DNA from: Thaumarchaeota archaeon UBA183
GTDB taxonomy: Archaea > Thermoproteota > Nitrososphaeria > Nitrososphaerales > UBA183
Length of the DNA stretch: 8,222 bases
NCBI GenBank assembly: GCA_002495205.1
Contig: DAEE01000033.1
Coordinates: forward strand, 11,633 to 19,854
Direction: 5' to 3'
Part shown: positions 1-4,922 of the stretch, one piece after another
Layout of the letters: the number at the start of each line of letters is the position of its first letter
How positions within the stretch are numbered: the first letter of the stretch is position 1
Position numbers and translations under genes: made by a program
Notes under the pieces: generated by a model
Database searches by the model: none
What the model was told of the DNA's origin: nothing
The model's input: the letters and a program-made list of their open reading frames with translations, nothing else

Positions 1-332
1 CTGAACAGGAGGAAGGTGAGGGCGTCATTGGTGAAAACGACATCGAACTTGGGAACCATGGATTCGACAGTCGAGACCCAGAGGGAGTGAGAGTCCGCGT
101 CAGCTATGGGGATGGCCATCCACCTCGAGGGGTCGACCCTGTTCCCGTCCAGAGCGCTCTTGATCATCGTTATCCGCTCTGCGGCTGTGAAGGGGTTGTC
201 TCTCTCGTGGCTCCTCTGGGCTGACCCGACGACGATGTAGAGGTAGTCCACCTGCTTCAGCGCGTACCTGACCGCCTCGAGGTGACCTAGATGAAAGGGC
301 TGGAACCGGCCGACGAGAAGACCGACCCTCAT
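1..332 (-). CDS. nadM: Nicotinamide-nucleotide adenylyltransferase, archaeal NadM type (3' end cut by window edge)
   Basis: The reading frame starts with ATG at 332 and runs off the left edge without a stop, giving 110 residues of a family usually about 170-180 long, so roughly the last third is missing. It transfers AMP from ATP to nicotinamide mononucleotide to make NAD in the cytoplasm. Seen directly: the nucleotidyltransferase signature GRFQPFHLGH at residues 8-17, with the HxGH motif H14-H17; a following segment with NPFTAAER at 46-53; and LWVSTVES at 84-91, all typical of archaeal NadM. The C-terminal ISxTxxR-type ATP-binding motif lies outside the window. It is divergent from rtcA across an 85-base spacer. 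No clear Shine-Dalgarno sequence precedes the ATG, which fits a very short leader from the TATA-like box at 364-373. A related nucleotidyltransferase such as a pantetheine-phosphate enzyme is unlikely given the motif set. Confidence 0.93.
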   Translation of the reverse strand, partial: MRVGLLVGRFQPFHLGHLEAVRYALKQVDYLYIVVGSAQRSHERDNPFTAAERITMIKSALDGNRVDPSRWMAIPIADADSHSLWVSTVESMVPKFDVVFTNDALTFLLF

Positions 333-363
333 GCCGTTCTCGAAAAAACGCGGCGCGGCTGGG

Positions 364-373
364 CCTATTTAGG
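364..373 (-). promoter_or_regulatory. Probable TATA box for nadM
   Basis: Read on the minus strand the sequence is CCTAAATAGG. Its centre is about 26 bases before position 342, which would leave a leader of about 10 bases before the nadM ATG at 332. Position and A/T core in an otherwise GC-rich spacer support the call; no experimental start is known. The box is nearly symmetrical and could also be read on the plus strand toward rtcA. Confidence 0.5.
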
Positions 374-388
374 TAGCTCGCCTCACCG

Positions 389-395
389 CTTAATC
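389..395 (+). promoter_or_regulatory. Probable TATA box for rtcA (leaderless)
   Basis: The A/T patch CTTAATC is centred on 392, 26 bases before the G of the rtcA start codon GTG at 418. That is the usual archaeal spacing between TATA box and transcription start, so the mRNA would begin at the start codon. No Shine-Dalgarno sequence lies in the 20 bases before the GTG, which agrees. The alternative is plus-strand use of the box at 364-373, giving a leader of about 24 bases. Confidence 0.42.
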
Positions 396-417
396 ACCCC
401 GATTCTCACGCCCGGCC

Positions 418-1461
418 GTGGACTACGTGCATGTGGACGGCTCGAAGGGGGAAGGGGGAGGGCAGATTCTGCGGACCGCCGTCGCCTTCTCGGCCATCCA
501 GGGTAGGCCGGTGCGTGTTGACAGGATAAGGGCAGGGAGGGATGTCCCCGGCCTGAAGAGGCAGCACATCTCCGCGCTCCAAGTCCTTGCGAAGGTGTTC
601 GGTGGGGAGTTGGAGGGTGCGTCCGAAGGGTCTTCGGAGATTGCATTCGTGCCGGGGAAGCAGCGGCTTGACTCCTTCGCCATCGACATGGGGACTGCGG
701 CGAGCATCACACTCGTGCTACAGGCTGTGGTCCCTGCGGTTGCGCTGACCGGCTCAAGGCTGAAGCTTGACCTTGTGGGAGGAACCGACGTCCCATGGAG
801 CCCCACCTACGACTACTTCGAGCGAGTGGTTCAGCCCGCCTTCGGGGCTGTCGGCATCGAGTTCGTGGTGGCGGCAAGGCGGAGGGGGTACTACCCGCGC
901 GGGGGAGGGATGGTCACAGCTACCATCGCACCCTGCCCCACACTGCGGCCGCTCAATCTGCCCGAACCCGCGAAGGTCAGGGACTTCGCCCTGGTCAGCA
1001 GGTGCGGGCACCTGCCTAGGCACGTGGCTGACCGGCAGCTGTCTTCGGCAGTACAGGAGCTTGCAGATGCGGGGTTCGCCACCGCCTCTACCGAAATCTC
1101 GGAGGAGCAGTCAAGCTCCCCGGGTTCCTCCATCTTGGCCTACCATCTGAGCCCCGGCGTGTTCCTAGGTTCAGACTGCATTGGGGAGAAGGGGAGGCCC
1201 GCCGGGGAGGTGGGGAGGGCCGCGGCCTCGCGGATGATTGCCACTGCGAAGTCGGGGGCCTGCCTGGACCAGAACGTGGCGGACATGCTCGTCCCGATAT
1301 TGTCCCTGGCTGCAGGAAGCTCACGCGCCTCCGTCCCTGTAGTCACCCCCCACCTCCGATCCGGGCTGGAGCTGGCCGCACAGTTCACAGGCTGCAGATG
1401 GCACGTCGACGAGCGCGAAGGTCTCTCCACAGTCTCGGTCATTCCCGTCGACAGCAGATGA
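418..1461 (+). CDS. rtcA: RNA 3'-terminal phosphate cyclase
   Basis: This 347-aa protein matches the usual RtcA length of about 340. The family uses ATP to convert RNA 3'-phosphate ends to 2',3'-cyclic phosphates through a covalent histidine-AMP intermediate, preparing or repairing ends in tRNA splicing and RNA repair. Seen in the sequence: the N-terminal signature GSKGEGGGQILRTA at residues 8-21; the mid-protein RGGG at 161-164; HVADRQL at 202-208; and a C-terminal PHLRSGLELAAQF segment at 311-323, whose H312 aligns by position with the nucleotidyl-accepting histidine of the family. The GTG at 418 is chosen because the conserved N-terminal strand begins directly after it, and a TATA-like patch lies 26 bases upstream. 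It is the first gene of a plus-strand run with psmB and a metallo-hydrolase. RtcA-like non-catalytic paralogues (Rcl1) exist in eukaryotes, but the retained histidine argues for an active enzyme here. Confidence 0.93.
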   Translation: MDYVHVDGSKGEGGGQILRTAVAFSAIQGRPVRVDRIRAGRDVPGLKRQHISALQVLAKVFGGELEGASEGSSEIAFVPGKQRLDSFAIDMGTAASITLVLQAVVPAVALTGSRLKLDLVGGTDVPWSPTYDYFERVVQPAFGAVGIEFVVAARRRGYYPRGGGMVTATIAPCPTLRPLNLPEPAKVRDFALVSRCGHLPRHVADRQLSSAVQELADAGFATASTEISEEQSSSPGSSILAYHLSPGVFLGSDCIGEKGRPAGEVGRAAASRMIATAKSGACLDQNVADMLVPILSLAAGSSRASVPVVTPHLRSGLELAAQFTGCRWHVDEREGLSTVSVIPVDSR

Positions 1462-1477
1462 GACAGGACCGGGCACA

Positions 1478-2119
1478 ATGTCTAAAAGGGCGACCCTGCG
1501 CGGCCAGCCTGAACCTCCGATGTCCTATGAGCAGTACATGCCTGGCGCCACCGCAGTCGGCATCGCCTACAAGGACGGAGTAGTCCTGGGGGCAGAGCGG
1601 CGCATCACTCTTGGCAGCTTCGTGAGAAGCAAGTCCGGGAAGAAGGTCTTCCGGGTGACTGACACTGTCGGCGCTGTCTGCGCCGGCATGGTGGCGGACA
1701 TGCAGAACCTCGTCAAGGAGGTCGCGGTCTACTCGAAGCTGAAAGAGCTAGAATCTCGGAAGTCACTGAAGCCAAACTCCGTGGCGAAGCTCATGTCGAC
1801 GCTCATGTTCCAGAACAGGTACGCGCCTCTGCTCACCCAGGTGATCCTTGGCGGGATGGGGGACAAGCCCGTGGTCTACGTCCTGGACCCGCTGGGGAGC
1901 GTGATCTCCGACCAGTATGCTACGGTCGGCACTGGGGAGGAGACAGCGATTGGCGTCGTCGAAGCAGGGTATAGCTCAACCATGAGCCAGAAAGAAGCGC
2001 GCGACCTCGTGGTCTCTGCCATTAAGGCGGCAATTGCAAGGGACGCCATGAGCGGCAACGGCATCGACATTCTGACTATCGACAAGACGGGCATCAAAGA
2101 GGAAGGAGTCAATCTCTAG
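1478..2119 (+). CDS. psmB: Proteasome beta subunit, probably non-catalytic (Thr1 replaced by Ala)
   Basis: A 213-aa protein with the 20S proteasome beta fold, part of the two inner heptameric rings of the protein-degrading core. Matching segments are AVGIAYKDGVVLGAERR at residues 26-42, GKKVFRV at 54-60 and RDAMSGNGIDILTI near the C-terminus. Active beta subunits cleave their propeptide after a Gly to expose a catalytic Thr in a GTTTVGI-like context. Here the segment reads PGATAVGI: the Gly is kept (G23) but position 1 is Ala (A24). Counting from A24, the catalytic Asp17 equivalent is Glu (E40) while Lys33 is kept (K56). The Asp/Ser pair equivalent to Asp166/Ser169 is present in RDAMS. The protein therefore looks like a structural, unprocessed beta subunit needing an active partner encoded elsewhere. 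ATG 1478 has an AGGA at 1465-1468; ATG 1520 is a possible alternative. It lies 16 bases after rtcA. Confidence 0.93.
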   Translation: MSKRATLRGQPEPPMSYEQYMPGATAVGIAYKDGVVLGAERRITLGSFVRSKSGKKVFRVTDTVGAVCAGMVADMQNLVKEVAVYSKLKELESRKSLKPNSVAKLMSTLMFQNRYAPLLTQVILGGMGDKPVVYVLDPLGSVISDQYATVGTGEETAIGVVEAGYSSTMSQKEARDLVVSAIKAAIARDAMSGNGIDILTIDKTGIKEEGVNL

Positions 2120-2125
2120 GGGGAG
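2119..2125 (+). promoter_or_regulatory. Strong Shine-Dalgarno site of the metallo-hydrolase gene
   Basis: GGGGGAG starts on the last base of the psmB stop codon and ends 6 bases before the ATG at 2132. It fixes the start of the hydrolase and supports translation from a transcript shared with psmB. Confidence 0.7.
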
Positions 2126-2131
2126 TCGGTC

Positions 2132-2785
2132 ATGTGGACATACAAAGGGATCAAGGTCCACTGGCTGGGGCACGACTCGTTCGTCCTGCAGGGTTCCAAG
2201 ACGGTCATTCTAGACCCCTTCAAGGCGAAGGGGGAATACAAGGCCGACCTCCTCCTGATATCGCACGAGCACTACGACCACCTAAGCGACGACGACATCA
2301 AGCGGTTCACGACTCCCGCGACCATCTTCGTGGCCGCGAAGATGTGCGAAGAGCCCCTCCGCAAGTACCGGAACGAGAAGAGGTTCATCGCCCCAGGATC
2401 CATGGTCGAGGTAAAGGGGGTCAAGATCGAGGCGATCCCTGCCTACAACATCAACAAATTCAGGGAGCCCGGAAAGGTGTTCCATCCGAAGGCTGACGAG
2501 AAGAACGGATATGTGGTGACCCTTGATGGTGTGAGGTTCTACCACGCCGGGGACAGCGACGCCACCCCGGAGATGAAAGCGGTGGACGTAGACGTTGCTT
2601 TCCTGCCCGTCTCCGGAATCTACGTGATGACAGCCGAAGAGGCAGCTGAGGCCGCCAAGGCCATGAAGGCCAAGGTGGTGGTCCCCATGCACGTCGAGGC
2701 AGGCATCGGCTCCATGGCTGACGCAGAGAGGTTCAAGAAGCTGGTCGGAAGCGCGAAGTCGGTAGAGGTACTACAGAAGGAGTAG
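2132..2785 (+). CDS. Metal-dependent hydrolase, metallo-beta-lactamase fold (UPF0173-like)
   Basis: A 217-aa soluble protein of about the length of UPF0173/YtkL-type hydrolases. The metal ligands are all visible: HxHxDH as SHEHYDH with H45, H47, D49 and H50; D141 in HAGDSD; and H187 in VVVPMH. A further H118 in FHPK fits the family insert before the metal-binding Asp. The N-terminal WLGHDSFVLQG (residues 12-22) is the usual first strand pair. The family binds two zinc or similar ions and hydrolyses an ester, amide or phosphodiester bond, but the natural substrate of this branch is not settled and none is shown here. The gene follows psmB by 12 bases behind a strong ribosome binding site, so it is likely co-transcribed with rtcA and psmB. 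A role in RNA processing (as for some other members of the fold) is suggested only by the rtcA neighbour; the short length and lack of a beta-CASP domain argue against an RNase of the CPSF type. Confidence 0.9.
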   Translation: MWTYKGIKVHWLGHDSFVLQGSKTVILDPFKAKGEYKADLLLISHEHYDHLSDDDIKRFTTPATIFVAAKMCEEPLRKYRNEKRFIAPGSMVEVKGVKIEAIPAYNINKFREPGKVFHPKADEKNGYVVTLDGVRFYHAGDSDATPEMKAVDVDVAFLPVSGIYVMTAEEAAEAAKAMKAKVVVPMHVEAGIGSMADAERFKKLVGSAKSVEVLQKE

Positions 2786-2787
2786 CC

Positions 2788-2934
2788 CTACTCGGGCACG
2801 CTGTCAGATTTCAGTTTCCCGTTTTCCAGCTTCACGAAAAGGTACCTGTTGTCTGCGAAGACGAGGGTGAGCTCGTTCTCCTTCTCCTCAACCGTGAGCA
2901 GAGCCTTCCCGACGATACCGTCGAACTTTGCCAT
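2788..2934 (-). CDS. Small protein of unknown function, 48 aa
   Basis: ATG at 2934 to TAG at 2788-2790 encodes 48 residues: it opens MAKFDGIVGKALL and ends LKSDSVPE. I do not recognise a family. The composition is that of a soluble, charged protein with alternating hydrophobic residues (KALLTVEE, ELTLVFADNRYLFVKLENGKL), which suggests four or so short beta strands; there is no signal peptide, membrane segment, or cysteine. Support for a real gene: a GGAG site 6 bases before the ATG, codons ending mostly in G or C like the neighbours, and an end that fits into the gap exactly, 2 bases from the convergent hydrolase stop. It follows the ribbon-helix-helix gene by 44 bases on the same strand and may be co-transcribed with it. 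Conservation in relatives would settle whether it is real. Confidence 0.68.
   Translation of the reverse strand: MAKFDGIVGKALLTVEEKENELTLVFADNRYLFVKLENGKLKSDSVPE
2809..2825 (+). terminator. Possible T-tract terminator for the rtcA-psmB-hydrolase transcript
   Basis: Three short T tracts (TTT, TTT, TTTT) lie 24-40 bases after the hydrolase stop on the plus strand. Archaeal RNA polymerase can stop at such oligo-T stretches without a hairpin. The tracts fall inside the convergent 48-aa gene, so they also reflect its codons. Confidence 0.3.
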
Positions 2935-2940
2935 GGTTGG

Positions 2941-2944
2941 CTCC
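2941..2944 (-). promoter_or_regulatory. Shine-Dalgarno site of the 48-aa gene
   Basis: GGAG on the minus strand, 6 bases before the ATG at 2934. It decides the start of the small gene and contrasts with the two upstream genes in this cluster, which lack such a site. Confidence 0.5.
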
Positions 2945-2978
2945 GGGCCGCCGCTGTTCGTATTTCTGTGTTACCCAG

Positions 2979-3164
2979 TCAGCCCTTGAGGTACCTGGTG
3001 AGCTCGTCCGTCTTCGAGGGAGGGCGAACGGCCTCCACAGGCGACCCAGTGGACGCCCTTATCATCTCGCGGATCACCTCGTCCAGGCTCTGGCTCCTCC
3101 GCCTCGCCTTCAGGAGCTTCAGCGCCCTGTGGGTGTCGTCGTGGACCCTCACAGTCTTGGCCAT
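2979..3164 (-). CDS. Ribbon-helix-helix (RHH) domain protein, likely DNA-binding
   Basis: A 61-aa protein. Residues 3-7 (KTVRV) form the typical beta strand that inserts into the major groove as a dimer; residues 9-23 (DDTHRALKLLKARRR) and about 26-36 (SLDEVIREMI) are the two helices of the fold. The C-terminal tail (residues 38-61) is rich in Pro, Lys and Glu and is probably flexible. RHH proteins are transcription regulators or the antitoxin half of VapBC/RelBE-type pairs. No toxin-like gene (PIN or RelE) is adjacent: the downstream 48-aa protein lacks the acidic PIN motifs and the upstream one is a PRC-barrel protein, so a stand-alone regulator is more likely. The ATG at 3164 lies 26 bases after a TATA-like box, fitting leaderless transcription. 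Target unknown. Confidence 0.8.
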   Translation of the reverse strand: MAKTVRVHDDTHRALKLLKARRRSQSLDEVIREMIRASTGSPVEAVRPPSKTDELTRYLKG

Positions 3165-3185
3165 GGCCCTTCGCTCACTTCGCCG

Positions 3186-3194
3186 CTATCTAAA
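3186..3194 (-). promoter_or_regulatory. Probable TATA box for the RHH gene (leaderless)
   Basis: On the minus strand the sequence is TTTAGATAG, centred on 3190, 26 bases before the A of the ATG at 3164. There is no Shine-Dalgarno site in between. The box sits in the 44-base gap after the PRC-barrel gene, so the RHH gene probably has its own transcript. Confidence 0.5.
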
Positions 3195-3208
3195 CGCGGG
3201 GAAGACTC

Positions 3209-3520
3209 CTAGATCTGGGACCTGCCGCAGCTCGGGCACCACCGCTCCTGGGCAGGCTTTGCAGCCCCGCAGAACTTGCAGGCAGTTCCATAGTCCGGTG
3301 CCCCCGACTCGTTGGAGGGCTCGCTCCTCACGACCACGTGCTCCGAAATGCCAGTGACCTTCGAGACATCTATCTGGTTGTCCTTCCCGTCCGCCCCTTG
3401 CACCAGGAAGATGACCCCCCCTCCCAGGTCAAACATGACGTCTCTCACCTTCCCCTTTACAACCCCAGAGGTCTCTATGACTGTCTTCCCCACGACGTCC
3501 TCCTTCTTGAACGACCTCAT
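3209..3520 (-). CDS. PRC-barrel domain protein with C-terminal zinc ribbon
   Basis: A 103-aa protein in two parts. Residues about 3-66 resemble a PRC-barrel (as in photosynthetic reaction centre H subunit and RimM): an opening KKEDVVGKTVI, then GVVKGKVRDVMFD with the usual Gly-Lys-Val turn, a hydrophobic strand VIFLVQG, and IDVSKVTGISEHVVV. Residues 81-98 hold a zinc ribbon, CKFC then ten residues then CPSC (C81, C84, C95, C98), joined by a short linker rich in Ser, Asn and Glu. Short archaeal PRC-barrel proteins act as protein-interaction modules; in haloarchaea some (CdpB) take part in SepF-dependent cell division, but nothing in this window ties this protein to division. The ATG at 3520 has no Shine-Dalgarno site; a TATA-like box lies about 28 bases upstream. 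Function beyond a small adaptor is unknown. Confidence 0.85.
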   Translation of the reverse strand: MRSFKKEDVVGKTVIETSGVVKGKVRDVMFDLGGGVIFLVQGADGKDNQIDVSKVTGISEHVVVRSEPSNESGAPDYGTACKFCGAAKPAQERWCPSCGRSQI

Positions 3521-3543
3521 GCCTGTCCGAGCAGGGCGGCCGT

Positions 3544-3553
3544 GGAATAAACC
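3544..3553 (-). promoter_or_regulatory. Probable TATA box for the PRC-barrel gene
   Basis: GGTTTATTCC on the minus strand, centred on about 3548. A start 26 bases on would fall at about 3522, 2 bases before the ATG at 3520, so the mRNA would be essentially leaderless. A second A/T patch at 3561-3568 is farther away and less well placed. Confidence 0.5.
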
Positions 3554-3603
3554 TGCCCCCTTAATTCGAATTCTGACTCAGTTTCGTCGCGAGTTCATCA
3601 TCT

Positions 3604-3624
3604 GCCCGGGAGCTTACTCCGGGC
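3604..3624. repeat. Imperfect inverted repeat (hairpin)
   Basis: GCCCGGGAG, a 4-base loop CTTA, and CTCCGGGC pair as an eight-base stem with one bulged G. It lies 99 bases past the thiolase stop and could be a 3' structure of the beta-oxidation transcript. No T tract follows on the minus strand, so a terminator role is not supported. Confidence 0.4.
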
Positions 3625-3722
3625 TATGACTGGGACGGCGTTCACCTCATCGTCGTGCACGCGGGGCCCGCCCACGATTTAGGCTTTGTTTCCCTGTCCC
3701 TCATCAGAGCTGCCTATCAGCC

Positions 3723-4916
3723 CTAGACGCGCTGCAGCACCATGGCGAAGCCCTGGCCTCCGCCGATGCACAGGGTGGCCAGTCCGTACTTCTTCCCGGT
3801 CTCCTGCAGCTCCCTGCCCAGGGTGCCGACCAGCCTGGCTCCGGAGGCGCCTAGCGGGTGCCCTATGGCTATGGCCCCTCCGTGGATGTTCACCTTTGCC
3901 GGGTCGATGTGCATCTGCTGGATGGCGTAGAGGGGGACCACCGCGAAGGCCTCATTGACCTCCCAGAGGTCGATGTCCTCGGGCTTCAGGCCTGCTTTGG
4001 CCAGGGCTTTCTGGGACGCGGGCACTGGCCCCTTCCCCATCACGCTGGGGTCGACCCCCGCCCAGCCCATGGAGACCACCTTGGCCAGGGGCTTCATCCT
4101 GTGCTCAGCTATCTTCTCCTTGGAGGCCAGCATCACCATGGCCGCTCCTGCGTTGAGCGGGGACGAGTTCCCCGCAGTCACGAGTCCGCCCGCCTTGAAC
4201 GACGGAGGGAGCTTGGCCAGGCCTTCCAGCGTCGTGTCCTTCCTGATGCTCTGGTCGACGTCTATCACCTTCTCCTCCCCTCCTACCTCCACCTTCATGT
4301 CCATCAGCTCTGGCTTGAACCACCCACTGTCCAGGGTCTTCGAAGCCTTCATGTGGGATTCGTAGGAGAACTGGTCCATCTGCTCCCTCGTTATCACGGC
4401 CTCCCCCGCGAGCTTCTCCGCGGTCAGACCCATCGAGTACCCCACGTTCATCTGGTACTTCATGTACTCCGGCCTCGTCAGGAGCCTCGTGTTTGGCACC
4501 AGGGCGGGGTTGTTCCCCATGGGGACGTGGGTGAGGTGCTCGATGCCGCCGGCGAGAATGACGTCGGAGTTGCCTGTCATTATCTCCATGGCGCCGTTTG
4601 CGGCCGCGTTCATCGAAGATGCGCACTGCCTGTCGACGCCGTGGGCAGGCACAGACACTGGGAGACCGGCAAGCAGGACCGGGTGCCTCCCGCCGTAGAG
4701 CCAGTTCTCGCCGGTCTGGAGGGCGCATCCTGTGATTACGTCGCCCAGCTCTTCGGGAGCGACTGCTGTCCTCTCAAGGAGCTTCCTGATGATCAGGCCG
4801 AGCGCATGGTCCATCCTGACTGAGTTGTAGACGTCTCTCTCTGGCTGGGCGGGCCTTGAGCGTGAGAAGGGGATGCGCAGGTAGTCGGCCACGTAGACCT
4901 CCCTAAGCTCTGCCAT
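3723..4916 (-). CDS. Thiolase (acetyl-CoA C-acyltransferase / acetoacetyl-CoA thiolase)
   Basis: A 397-aa full-length thiolase that cleaves 3-ketoacyl-CoA with CoA, or condenses two acetyl-CoA, in the cytoplasm. The catalytic residues are in place: nucleophile C98 in DRQCASSMNA, NEAFA at 321-325, H353 in GGAIAIGHPLGASGAR, and C383 followed by GGGQG at 385-389. These are marks of the classical FadA/AtoB type, not the archaeal SCP2-like thiolases that work with HMG-CoA synthase and a DUF35 partner, and no DUF35 gene is nearby. The ATG at 4916 is 6 bases after the stop of the dehydrogenase-hydratase fusion, so the two are surely one operon; a GGGGA at 4928-4932 lies 11 bases before the ATG, a weakly spaced ribosome site. 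Context suggests the last step of beta-oxidation. In autotrophic relatives an equivalent enzyme splits acetoacetyl-CoA at the end of the hydroxypropionate/hydroxybutyrate cycle; chain-length preference cannot be read from sequence. Confidence 0.93.
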   Translation of the reverse strand: MAELREVYVADYLRIPFSRSRPAQPERDVYNSVRMDHALGLIIRKLLERTAVAPEELGDVITGCALQTGENWLYGGRHPVLLAGLPVSVPAHGVDRQCASSMNAAANGAMEIMTGNSDVILAGGIEHLTHVPMGNNPALVPNTRLLTRPEYMKYQMNVGYSMGLTAEKLAGEAVITREQMDQFSYESHMKASKTLDSGWFKPELMDMKVEVGGEEKVIDVDQSIRKDTTLEGLAKLPPSFKAGGLVTAGNSSPLNAGAAMVMLASKEKIAEHRMKPLAKVVSMGWAGVDPSVMGKGPVPASQKALAKAGLKPEDIDLWEVNEAFAVVPLYAIQQMHIDPAKVNIHGGAIAIGHPLGASGARLVGTLGRELQETGKKYGLATLCIGGGQGFAMVLQRV

Positions 4917-4922
4917 CGCTCA

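Larger units (their letters stand above)
3521..3722. other. Intergenic stretch between thiolase and PRC-barrel genes
   Basis: These 202 bases lie downstream of the thiolase stop and upstream of the PRC-barrel gene. Beyond the TATA-like box at 3544-3553 and an imperfect hairpin at 3604-3624, I see no tRNA, repeat array or convincing gene. Open frames here are 25 residues or shorter on either strand. Confidence 0.6.

Noticed and set aside
1478..1480. Frameshift or sequencing error as the reason for the missing Thr1 in the proteasome subunit
   Set aside because: The frame is continuous, flanking residues match the family on both sides, and the Asp17 to Glu change elsewhere fits relaxed catalytic constraint rather than a single error.
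2979..3520. Toxin-antitoxin pair built on the RHH protein
   Set aside because: RHH domains are common in antitoxins, but no PIN, RelE or other toxin-like neighbour is present and the adjacent genes are a PRC-barrel protein and a 48-aa protein without toxin motifs.
3604..3624. Intrinsic terminator after the thiolase gene
   Set aside because: The hairpin is imperfect, lies about 100 bases after the stop, and is not followed by a T tract on the minus strand.
3598..3675. Minus-strand frame of about 25 codons starting with GTG in the spacer after the thiolase gene
   Set aside because: Codon use looks plausible, but it is very short, has no ribosome site at its start, and the nearest A/T-rich patch is not at the right distance for a leaderless start.
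3858..4823. Open plus-strand frame of 321 codons antisense to the thiolase
   Set aside because: It lies wholly opposite a clear thiolase gene; its translation is rich in His, Arg, Gly and Leu with no recognisable domain, as expected for a shadow frame in GC-rich DNA.
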